From positions 1-64,000 of the forward strand of contig VGZH01000002.1 in assembly GCA_016872645.1 (NCBI GenBank): a DNA stretch of 64,000 nt, written 5' to 3'. The notes beneath the pieces are model-generated. The model searched no databases, was not told the DNA's origin, and saw nothing but the letters and a program-made list of their open reading frames with translations. Of the stretch, positions 26,280 through 33,572 are shown piece by piece. The position numbers were made by a program, and so were the translations under genes. The first letter of the stretch is position 1, and each line of letters opens with the position of its first letter. This stretch comes from Planctomycetota bacterium (GTDB lineage: Bacteria > Planctomycetota > Planctomycetia > Planctomycetales > Planctomycetaceae).

Positions 26280-27007
26280 TGATGGCAGCAGCGTTGGACG
26301 AACAACTGGTTGAGAAGATCGTCGGCGAGGTGATGACTCGCATTCGACCGATCTCGCAACCGGTCCGCGCGGATTCCGGCCATCAATTATCGTCCAACAA
26401 TGCGCAAACTCTTCGATCTGCGCCTCTTGGTCCGCATCCCCAAGCCTTGCTGGCGATCACTGACCCTGTCGTCACGGCAGACTTACTGAGCCAGCGGCTG
26501 GCTGGTCAGTCGTTTTCGGCAGTTGCGATCTGTCCGAAGTCGATCATCACGCCGAGTGCCTTCGACTTTCTGCAAACGAAGAAAATCTTCTGGCATCGGA
26601 ACACCGCCGAGGCGGCTCCGAAGGCTGATAAGCCGATGACTCGCTGGAAGGCGTTCGTTGTGACAGCCACGTCGAGCGTTCTCCAAGCGATCGAACACAC
26701 TGAGCGGCAGACGTTCGGAAAACGATGGTCTCACGAACTGCTCGGCACCGCCGACGAAGCGGTCACTGCCGCGACAAGCGCAATCAATCGAGGCGAAACG
26801 CACGGCGTCGCGGTCTTTGCCGACCACGCGGAACTCATCGCCTGCCGAGCCAACCGCAGCGAACGGGTGAATGCGGCAGTTGTGAGTGACGCTCAAGTGT
26901 TGCCGGCGCTGAAGCAATATATGCAGTTGAACCTGATGGTCGTGCGACCGTCGGGACGAAGTTTTTTTGAGTTACGGAATCTGTTGAAAGAGTTCGGGAA
27001 GAGTTGA
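26279..27007 (+). CDS. BMC-associated protein with RpiB/LacAB-like C-terminal region
   Basis: 242 residues, function unknown. Residues about 5-20 (LDEQLVEKIVGEVMTRIRPI) are an amphipathic helix like the PduL and ALDH N-termini, so it is probably cargo. The rest is in two parts: a middle domain (about 60-110, SFSAVAICPKSIITP) and a C-terminal domain with VFADHAELIACRANRSERVN, then AAVVSDAQVLPALKQYMQLN and LMVVRPSGRSFFELRNLL. The latter pattern resembles RpiB/LacAB sugar-phosphate isomerases (anion loop, xANRxRV, AxxSDA), but the usual Gly-rich and Cys positions are not kept. Catalysis is uncertain. The start may be either Met of MM; repeat A3 abuts the first one. Confidence 0.7.
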   Translation: MMAAALDEQLVEKIVGEVMTRIRPISQPVRADSGHQLSSNNAQTLRSAPLGPHPQALLAITDPVVTADLLSQRLAGQSFSAVAICPKSIITPSAFDFLQTKKIFWHRNTAEAAPKADKPMTRWKAFVVTATSSVLQAIEHTERQTFGKRWSHELLGTADEAVTAATSAINRGETHGVAVFADHAELIACRANRSERVNAAVVSDAQVLPALKQYMQLNLMVVRPSGRSFFELRNLLKEFGKS

Positions 27008-27076
27008 GAGTTCAGTGTCCCGAGTTGAGAGCTACCCGGTTTTGTCTTCACTCTGGATGCTCAACTCCCGACTTTT
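27008..27076. repeat. Family I imperfect inverted repeat
   Basis: GTCCCGAGTTGAGAGC on the left (from about 27017) and GCTCAACTCCCGACTTTTGG on the right share an inverted GAGTTGAG core. It is less regular than the other cassettes; it ends about 10 bp before the BMC-P ATG. Confidence 0.5.
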
Positions 27077-27085
27077 GGAGCCATC

Positions 27086-27385
27086 ATGCGAATCGCGGAG
27101 GTCATTGGACGTTGCACTCTGTCGGTGTGTCATCCGAGCCTGCGCGGGGCGAAGTGGGTGATTGGCGTGCCACTCACTCAGGAAGGAATTCAAGGCGTCG
27201 TGGCGGGGAAGTCGAAAGTCGCTGGTCGCAACGAGGCGTTTGTGATTTACGACGATCTGGGAACTGGCAACGGTGACCTGATCGCCGTTAGCGAGGGAGC
27301 GGAAGCGGCGGCCCCGTTTGCTCCGAATTTGAAACCGACGGATGCGTATGCGGCGGCGATCTTAGATCGCGTCGTGATTGAGTGA
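27086..27385 (+). CDS. BMC-P shell protein, third paralogue
   Basis: Vertex protein of the EutN/CcmL family, 99 residues. The start is MRIAEVIGRCTLSVCHPSLR, a slightly extended form of the family N-terminus; VIYDDLGTGNGDLIAVSEGAEA is the core. It has a longer C-terminal tail (about 15 residues, NLKPTDAYAAAILDRVVIE) than the second copy. Three different BMC-P proteins could give vertices with different functions. Confidence 0.93.
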   Translation: MRIAEVIGRCTLSVCHPSLRGAKWVIGVPLTQEGIQGVVAGKSKVAGRNEAFVIYDDLGTGNGDLIAVSEGAEAAAPFAPNLKPTDAYAAAILDRVVIE

Positions 27386-27386
27386 A

Positions 27387-27495
27387 CTTGAAGTGCGGTG
27401 TGTCAGCACTGCTTCGGATCGAGCAGTCAAATAGCTCGGTCGAGAAAGTGACAACAAAGAAATTCAAAGCGGTGCTGACACACCGCACTCCAAGG
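27387..27495. repeat. Family A inverted-repeat cassette, copy A4
   Basis: Left arm from 27387 (GAAGTGCGGTGTGTCAGCAC) and right arm to 27495 (GCGGTGCTGACACACCGCAC, TCCAAGGG). It starts one base after the BMC-P stop and ends 7 bp before the aldolase ATG, supplying AAGGG. Confidence 0.88.
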
Positions 27496-27502
27496 GAACA
27501 AC

Positions 27503-28396
27503 ATGGCCAATCAATGGAACGGCGGGATCAATGATCGCCGCATTAAAGAAGAGATTTGTGAGATCGGGCGGCGCGTGTACGCGAAGGGGTTCGCGGCGGC
27601 GAATGATGGAAATATCTCGTTTCGCTGCGGGCCCAACGAAGTGCTCTGCTCGCCGACGATGATCTGCAAGGGGTTCATGAAGCCCGAGGATATTTGCGCG
27701 GTTGATCTCGACGGCAAGCAGATCGCGGGGACTCGGAAGCGGACCAGCGAGATCCTGTTGCACTTGGCGATCATGCGTGCTCGCGAGGACGTAAAGGCGT
27801 GCGTGCATTGTCATCCGCCGCACGCGACGGCGTTCGCGGTCGCTCGCGAGCCGATCCCGCAGTGCATCCTGCCGGAGATCGAAGTCTTCATGGGGGAAGT
27901 TCCGCTCGCTCCGTATGAGACGCCGGGCGGCCAGGATTTCGCAAACACCGTGTTGCCGTTCCTCAAGCCGGGGACGAACACGATCATCCTGGCCAACCAC
28001 GGCACGATCAGCTTCGGCAAGACGCTGGAAGACGCGTATTGGAAGACCGAAATCCTCGATGCCTATTGTCGGATTTTGCTGTTGTCGAAACAGCTCGGCG
28101 GCGTGACGTATCTCAACGAACAGAAGTCGCGCGAGTTGCTCGACCTGAAGAAACGACTCGGCTTCGACGATCCGCGATTCCATGTCGAGGACTGCGACCT
28201 GTGCGGCAACGGCGCGTATCGCGACGGCTATAAAGAGGAGATGCCCCAGCCATGCGCGTTCGAGGCGGCCCCGACGTATCCCGGCTACTTGCAGAAGCCG
28301 ACCTACGCAGGCGGATCGGCTCCGGCGGGCGGCGCGGATGTCGAAGGTCTCGTCAAGGCGATCACGGAGCAGGTGTTGGCAGCGATGGGGAAGTAG
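27503..28396 (+). CDS. Class II aldolase of the BMC (fuculose/rhamnulose-phosphate type)
   Basis: Zn-dependent aldolase that should split L-fuculose-1-phosphate or L-rhamnulose-1-phosphate to dihydroxyacetone phosphate and L-lactaldehyde. Length 297, against about 215 for FucA. The metal site is visible as VHCHPPHATAF (two His, about 102-104) and ANHGTISFG (His near 167), with the catalytic Glu in SEILLHLAIMR region near 82. The extra C-terminus has CDLCGNG and ends with DVEGLVKAITEQVLAAMGK, an encapsulation-type amphipathic helix. Position in the operon and this tail mark it as BMC cargo. It is the last gene; its end overlaps the convergent next gene by 35 bp. Confidence 0.9.
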   Translation: MANQWNGGINDRRIKEEICEIGRRVYAKGFAAANDGNISFRCGPNEVLCSPTMICKGFMKPEDICAVDLDGKQIAGTRKRTSEILLHLAIMRAREDVKACVHCHPPHATAFAVAREPIPQCILPEIEVFMGEVPLAPYETPGGQDFANTVLPFLKPGTNTIILANHGTISFGKTLEDAYWKTEILDAYCRILLLSKQLGGVTYLNEQKSRELLDLKKRLGFDDPRFHVEDCDLCGNGAYRDGYKEEMPQPCAFEAAPTYPGYLQKPTYAGGSAPAGGADVEGLVKAITEQVLAAMGK

Positions 28397-29348
28397 GGGC
28401 TCCGAGCAGTCCCAACACACCGAGTCCGTAGAACGTGTATTCGACGTCGGCTTGTTCGTCCCAACTGGCTCCGCGAAAGCCGCCGGTCGGGAATTCGAGT
28501 TGCTGCGTGATGAAGGCTTCGATGGATGCCAAATCCTGAAACCGGTCCAGCCCGAAGTCCTGCGCGACGAGCAGTGACGTGAACGTCGAAAGTCCGTCGG
28601 CGAACGGGATACGGGTGTTGGCTTGGAAGCCTCCTTCGTCGCTGCAGACTTGTTTCAGGAAGTCGCGCAGGTCGATGGTGAGTTGCTCGTCGGCGAAGCC
28701 GAGTCTTCGCAGCAGTACAGCGGCGGCGGCGGTCGGATTCGTGCCGCTGGTTTTCATCGGAGCAATTTCGACGAAGCCGCCGTCGTCGCGTTGGCGGTCA
28801 AAGAGAAACTGGCCGAGCTTGTTGGGCTTCGGCGGCTTGCGATCGAGCAGTTCGTAGGTCATCACCGTCAGGAATGAGTGATAGGTGCTGCCGATCGCAC
28901 CCTCGGCGGATTTCGCGTAACCGCCATCGGTTGTGCGAACGCTTTCAAGCTTCGCGGCAATTTGATCGGGCCAATCGGAAGGCTCATTCGCCAGCAGGTC
29001 CGGCCCGCCGAACGATTGCGTGACGAGCACCGAGTACAGCCAACTGATCAGGTCGATGACGTGCAGTCTCCGCCAATCAAAGCTGCCGAGGAACTTGCCG
29101 ACATGCTGAGCTTCGTCGGCCGTCAGTCCGCCAAGCACGGCCAATCCGCGCACGGCGAAGCTGGTGTAGTAGAGGTCCGAATCTCCTTCGCGACCTTTGA
29201 ATCCGCCGTCAGCTTGTTGTCGCGAGAGGAGGAATCGCCGATGCCGCTCGCGTCGTTCGGTAGTGAGTTTTGCGAGTCCAGAGGCGACTCGCACGCCGAG
29301 AGTGATGAGGTACGGATCGTGCGTCATGGATTGTTGATCGTTGGTCAT
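28362..29348 (-). CDS. Prenyltransferase/squalene-cyclase-type repeat protein (GGTase beta-like)
   Basis: 328 residues, alpha-alpha barrel repeats of the prenyltransferase beta-subunit family. Repeats carry the GGF/GGY signature: RQQADGGFKGREGDSDLYYTSF, then TTDGGYAKSAEGAIGSTYHS, DDGGFVEIAPM, DEGGFQANTR and TGGFRGASWDEQADVEYTFY. Asp, Cys and His positions in the last repeats resemble the Zn site of Rab/protein geranylgeranyltransferases only in part (V-C-S-D-E-G-G), so real catalysis is uncertain. Start 29348 could also be the Met at 29327. It converges with the BMC aldolase and overlaps it by 35 bp. Eukaryote-like proteins of this kind are known in planctomycetes. Confidence 0.82.
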   Translation of the reverse strand: MTNDQQSMTHDPYLITLGVRVASGLAKLTTERRERHRRFLLSRQQADGGFKGREGDSDLYYTSFAVRGLAVLGGLTADEAQHVGKFLGSFDWRRLHVIDLISWLYSVLVTQSFGGPDLLANEPSDWPDQIAAKLESVRTTDGGYAKSAEGAIGSTYHSFLTVMTYELLDRKPPKPNKLGQFLFDRQRDDGGFVEIAPMKTSGTNPTAAAAVLLRRLGFADEQLTIDLRDFLKQVCSDEGGFQANTRIPFADGLSTFTSLLVAQDFGLDRFQDLASIEAFITQQLEFPTGGFRGASWDEQADVEYTFYGLGVLGLLGAPTSPSLPTPAP

Positions 29349-29389
29349 TGGGAACGCAGTCTATTCGGCGCACGGGGGTGGATGACACT

Positions 29390-29481
29390 CACCCGAAGTG
29401 TCCGCGAGGGCGGGCGCTTCGGTTGACGGGTAAGTCGGAGAGTCGGTGAAGCGTTCGCCCTCGCTGACGCTTCGGGTTGTG
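29390..29481. repeat. Family D inverted repeat, copy D2
   Basis: CACCCGAAGTGTCCGCGAGG (from 29390) and CGCTGACGCTTCGGGTTGTG (to 29481) are inverted copies of the D1 unit. It lies between the divergent prenyltransferase-like and MATE genes. Confidence 0.78.
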
Positions 29482-29557
29482 AAGGGTGCGGTCCTTGCGT
29501 CGGTGCCGCTCAAGCCGTCAAATCCGCCGCCTTCCTTTTGATCCGCGCGAGCTGCTG

Positions 29558-30997
29558 ATGTCTGAACCTGCCTTGAGCCACGAACCTGCTGCGACGGACG
29601 GTGCGATCCCGACGGATGCCCCGGAACATGCCGGGTCGCTGCGGGAACTGTTGAGGATCGCGGTGCCGCTGATCATCAGTTCGGGATCAGTCAGCGTGAT
29701 GCACCTGGCGAACCGGATGTTCTTGACGAGGTACTCGTTGGATGCGGTCGCGGCGGTGCTGCCGTCGGGCATTCTGCATTGGACGATCATCAGCCTGATC
29801 TTCGGGACGGTGCAGTACGCGAACACGTTTGTGGCTCAGTACGAAGGGGCAGGGCGTCGTGATCGGGTGGCGGCGGCGGTGTGGCAGGCGATTTATTTGG
29901 CGGTCGGCGGCGGCGTGCTGGTCAATCTGATCGCGTTGCAGGCGGGGCCGATGTTCGCGGCGATCGGGCACGAACCGGCGATCGCGAAGCTGGAAGGGGA
30001 GTACTTCGGGACGCTCTGTTTTTCGTCAGTGCCGATGCTCCTGACGGCCGCGATGACCTGCTTCTTCAGCGGTCGCGGGCAGACGCGCGTGGTGATGGCG
30101 GTCAATGTCATCGGCGTCTCGGTCAACGTGCTGTGCGACTACCTGCTGATCTTCGGAAACGGGCCAATCCCCAGCTTGGGGATTCGCGGAGCGGGCATCT
30201 CGACGGTCGTCGCTCAGACGGTTGAGTGCGTGATGCTGGCGTGGCTGTTCTTCGATCCGAGTCAGCGAGCGGCTTACGGGACGACGTCGAATCGAGCGTT
30301 CGATCGCGAACTCTTTCGACGGTTCGTGACGTTTGGCTTTCCGCAGGGGATGCACTTTTTTCTGGACGTCGCGAGCTTCGCGGTCTTCATGCAGTTCATT
30401 GGACGGCTCGGCAAGACGGAACTGGCGGCGACGAACTTGGCGTTCAATCTCAACACGCTGGCGTTCATCCCGATGCTCGGACTGGGGACGGCGGTCTCGA
30501 CGCTGGTCGGCAATCGAATCGGCGAAGGGCGACCGGAACTAGCGGTGCGGACGACGTGGACGGCGTTCAAACTCTCGGCCGCGTACATGCTGACGTTCGC
30601 GGCGATTTATGTGCTGCTGCCGGACCTGATTCTGCGGCCGTACTTCGCGGACTCGGCTGAGGCGAATTCGGCGGCGGTGCGCGACACGGTCGTCCTGCTG
30701 TTGCGATTTGTCGCCGTGTATTGCTTCTTCGACGCGATGGGGATTGTGTTCGGCTTCGCGATTCGCGGAGCGGGGGACACTCGCTTCGCGCTGGTGTTCT
30801 CATGCCTGACGGCGTGGTCGTTGATGGTGATGCCGACGGCGGTCAGCGTGACATGGTACGGCGGCGGACTGCGATCGAGTTGGTGGTTCTGCACGATCTA
30901 CATCATCGTGTTGGGGCTTGGCTTCTTCGCGCGGTTCCTGGCGGGGCACTGGAAGTCGATGAAGGTGATCGAGGCGGTGCGCGGGGAAGACATGTGA
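29558..30997 (+). CDS. MATE-family efflux transporter
   Basis: Multidrug and toxic-compound exporter driven by Na+ or H+, 479 residues with about 12 helices. The MATE pattern is seen in each half: IAVPLIISSGSVSVMHLANRMFL (first half) and FGFPQGMHFFLDVASFAVFM (second half), and ATNLAFNLNTLAFIPMLGLG plus VSTLVGNRIGEGRPE are the conserved family motifs. A hydrophilic N-terminal stretch of about 35 residues precedes helix 1. ATG 29558 is the first start after the D2 repeat and gives a normal length. Substrate unknown. Confidence 0.92.
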   Translation: MSEPALSHEPAATDGAIPTDAPEHAGSLRELLRIAVPLIISSGSVSVMHLANRMFLTRYSLDAVAAVLPSGILHWTIISLIFGTVQYANTFVAQYEGAGRRDRVAAAVWQAIYLAVGGGVLVNLIALQAGPMFAAIGHEPAIAKLEGEYFGTLCFSSVPMLLTAAMTCFFSGRGQTRVVMAVNVIGVSVNVLCDYLLIFGNGPIPSLGIRGAGISTVVAQTVECVMLAWLFFDPSQRAAYGTTSNRAFDRELFRRFVTFGFPQGMHFFLDVASFAVFMQFIGRLGKTELAATNLAFNLNTLAFIPMLGLGTAVSTLVGNRIGEGRPELAVRTTWTAFKLSAAYMLTFAAIYVLLPDLILRPYFADSAEANSAAVRDTVVLLLRFVAVYCFFDAMGIVFGFAIRGAGDTRFALVFSCLTAWSLMVMPTAVSVTWYGGGLRSSWWFCTIYIIVLGLGFFARFLAGHWKSMKVIEAVRGEDM

Positions 30998-31002
30998 GCC
31001 TC

Positions 31003-31132
31003 TCCACCACCAGGCCTGCCCCGGTGGCTGGGCGGCTTTTGCGCTACTCGTTCCATCGGAAAATTTGGCGAGGCGGCCGACGAACGACAAGTAGCACAGA
31101 ATCCGTTGAACCACCGAGGCAGGCCCGGCGGC
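31003..31132. repeat. Family J inverted repeat between MATE and molybdoenzyme genes
   Basis: GGCCTGCCCCGGTGG (31013-31027) pairs with CCACCGAGGCAGGCC (31111-31125), and inner segments TGCGCTACTCGTTCC and GAACGACAAGTAGCAC also pair. It lies between two convergent genes, so it may act as a bidirectional terminator. Confidence 0.7.
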
Positions 31133-31161
31133 GGATCGATTCTGGTCACGGAGCGACCTGT

Positions 31162-33342
31162 CTACGTTGGCTCCGGCGTGATTTCGACGAGCACCGACTT
31201 GAAGCCGGGCGTTTTCGACTGCGGATCGACGTCGCGGGGGACAAGCAGGTTCGCCTCCGGGTAGTACGCGATCGCGTTGCCGGGGCGGACGTCAAACGGG
31301 CGAGCCAGCAGGTAGCGCATCTCGCCAGTCGCGCTGCGAACGCGGACTTTTTGATCGGGCTTGAGTCCGAGACGATCGAGGTCGGTTTGGCTGAGCAGGA
31401 TTACGTCGCGGCGTTCCTGGCCTCGGTAGATGTCCTCCTCGTCGTAGACGACGGAGTTGAATTGCCCTTCCGAGCGGACGGTCATCAGTCGGATTTGACT
31501 GCCGGGCGGCGGCGGCAACGTGGCGGTTTGAAATTTGGCTTTCCCGGTCGGCGTCGGAAACGAACGGTTAGCGAGGTCGCGGCCGGGGATGTGGAACTCA
31601 CCCTTCGTTTGGTCGATTGTGCCGATCGGTTCGAGGTCGGGAATCATTTCGGCGATCAACTTCCGAACGGCCGAATGGCTGTGCAAGTCGGACCAGTTGA
31701 GCGAGCCGGGGATCGAGTCGCCGAGAACTCGCCGCGCGATCTCGACGAGGATCGACACTTCGCTGCGAGCGGCAGCGACACGCGATGGTCCGCCAGCCGA
31801 GAGGCGGACGAAGCTGAACATCGACTCTTGCGTCGTCGGCTGCGGCTCTTCGTCGCGCGGCAGCACGGGGAGGATCAGCGTCTCTTTCGCGCGGCCCCAA
31901 ACGTGGCCGGTGTTGAGCGTCGTGCTGAGGTACGCGACGAGATCGAGATTTCGTATCGCCTCTTCGGCAAAGCGGGCGTCTGGGTTACTGCCGAACAGAT
32001 TGCCGCCGAGACACAACGCGGCTCGCATTTCGCCCCGATAGGCCGCATCCATGCAGGCCATCGTGTCGAGGCCCGGCGAGGTCGGAGCTTTGACACCGAG
32101 CCGTTGCTCGAAGCGATCGAGCAACGCTTTCTTCAAGGTTGGTGTCACGCCGACCGAGCCGAGTCCTTGAACGTTGCTGTGTCCGCGAATCGGCATCAGC
32201 CCGGCGTTCGGACGGCCGACCATGCCGCGCACGAGCGCGAGGTTGGCGATCATCTTCACGTTCTCGACGCCGTGCAGGTGATGCGTGATGCCCATCGTCC
32301 AGCCGATGACGACGTTCTTCGCGGCGAGGAACGTCGTCGCGGATTCCTCGATGCTGGCGCGGCTCACGCCGGAACTGGTTTCGATTTCGGACCAACTCGT
32401 CGTCTCGACTTGCTGGCGGAGTGCCTCGAAGTTTTCGGTGTGCAGGTCGATAAACTCGCGGTCGAGTCCGCCTCGTTCGAGCACGATTTTGATCACGCCC
32501 GTCAGCCAGGCGATGTCGCCGCCGATGTGGGGCTGTACGTACTGGCTGGCGATCTTCGAACCGAACAGCAGGCTCCACGGATCGCTCGGCACGCGGAAGC
32601 TGACGAGGCCGAGTTCTTTTGCCGGGTTGACGACGATGACTTTCCCGCCGCGCCGCCGAATCTGCATCAGACTGCGCATCAGCCGCGGATGATTCGACGC
32701 TGGATTGCCTCCGATCAGAATGTACAGGTCGCAGCCGTCAAGGTCTTCCAGCCGGATCGTTCCGGTACCGACGCCGACCGCACTGGCCAAGCCGACTCCG
32801 CTGGCTTGATGGCAGTAGTACGAGCAGTTGTTGACGTAGTTCGTGCCGAACAGCCGCGACAGCAATTGCAGCAAGAAGCCCGCTTCGTTTGAGGATCGGC
32901 CGCTGGCGTAGAAGAAACTCTGAGTCGGCCCCACCTGACGCAGTTTGTCGGCGATCTTGCCGAACGCCTCGTCCCACGAGATCGTGCGGTAGCCTTTGTC
33001 GTCCGGGCCCGCGAAGAGCGGTTCGCTCAACCGGCCACTCAGCTCCAGTTCGCGAGGCGAGAGTGATCGGAGTTCGTTGAAGCCGTAGCGAGTAAAGAAT
33101 TCCGAGCGAATTCCGGATTGCATGTCCGAGGCCATTGCTTGGAACGATTTTTTACAGACCTCCGGGAAGTGACCACCCTCGTTGACCATGCCTCCGAGTT
33201 GTCCCCCCATCCCCAGTGCGCATGTCTTGCAGGCGTTGCGACTGCTCATCGCACGCCACATCTTTAACCAGCCAACTCGTTTCGCGAGCCGAAGCGAATA
33301 CCAAATCGCTTTCCAGCCTCCGCCGCTTTTCATGGTCTTCAT
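31162..33342 (-). CDS. Molybdopterin oxidoreductase, FdhF/YdeP family
   Basis: 726-residue molybdenum/tungsten bis-MGD enzyme. Only two Cys of the usual N-terminal Fe-S motif remain (NACKTCALGMGGQ, C38 and C41), a feature of the YdeP-type branch. Molybdopterin-domain blocks are intact: ISWDEAFGKIADKLR, FYASGRSSNEAGFL, CSYYCHQASGVGL, GGNPASNHPRL and RGHSNVQGLGSVG. The C-terminal dinucleotide-binding domain has DVILLSQTDLDRLGL. No signal peptide of the twin-arginine type is seen, so it should be cytoplasmic. Family members are linked to acid resistance or formate-type chemistry; substrate not assigned. The gene ends near the MATE gene, convergently. Confidence 0.9.
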   Translation of the reverse strand: MKTMKSGGGWKAIWYSLRLAKRVGWLKMWRAMSSRNACKTCALGMGGQLGGMVNEGGHFPEVCKKSFQAMASDMQSGIRSEFFTRYGFNELRSLSPRELELSGRLSEPLFAGPDDKGYRTISWDEAFGKIADKLRQVGPTQSFFYASGRSSNEAGFLLQLLSRLFGTNYVNNCSYYCHQASGVGLASAVGVGTGTIRLEDLDGCDLYILIGGNPASNHPRLMRSLMQIRRRGGKVIVVNPAKELGLVSFRVPSDPWSLLFGSKIASQYVQPHIGGDIAWLTGVIKIVLERGGLDREFIDLHTENFEALRQQVETTSWSEIETSSGVSRASIEESATTFLAAKNVVIGWTMGITHHLHGVENVKMIANLALVRGMVGRPNAGLMPIRGHSNVQGLGSVGVTPTLKKALLDRFEQRLGVKAPTSPGLDTMACMDAAYRGEMRAALCLGGNLFGSNPDARFAEEAIRNLDLVAYLSTTLNTGHVWGRAKETLILPVLPRDEEPQPTTQESMFSFVRLSAGGPSRVAAARSEVSILVEIARRVLGDSIPGSLNWSDLHSHSAVRKLIAEMIPDLEPIGTIDQTKGEFHIPGRDLANRSFPTPTGKAKFQTATLPPPPGSQIRLMTVRSEGQFNSVVYDEEDIYRGQERRDVILLSQTDLDRLGLKPDQKVRVRSATGEMRYLLARPFDVRPGNAIAYYPEANLLVPRDVDPQSKTPGFKSVLVEITPEPT

Positions 33343-33572
33343 GGCGAGAGTTTGGTTGTTTTGAGCTGTGGTCGCCAGCTGAGAATGAGGGTTAGGATCA
33401 CGGCTTTCAGCTATCCGCCCACGGTTTTCGGCCTGGCAAAACTCGTGCTCCCCGGAATCGGGAGAACCGCTACGATCCGCGCGACGGACACGGAAGTCCG
33501 GTGGTTGAAGCGGTCGGGACGGCGAGCCGATACGGCAGTTGTGACCGATGTCGCTCGGACAAGGATGACTTA

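Noticed and set aside
30721-32892. A 723-residue plus-strand frame opposite the molybdoenzyme.
   Set aside because: Arg/His/Asp-rich sequence with no family motif; the molybdoenzyme on the other strand has all expected motifs.
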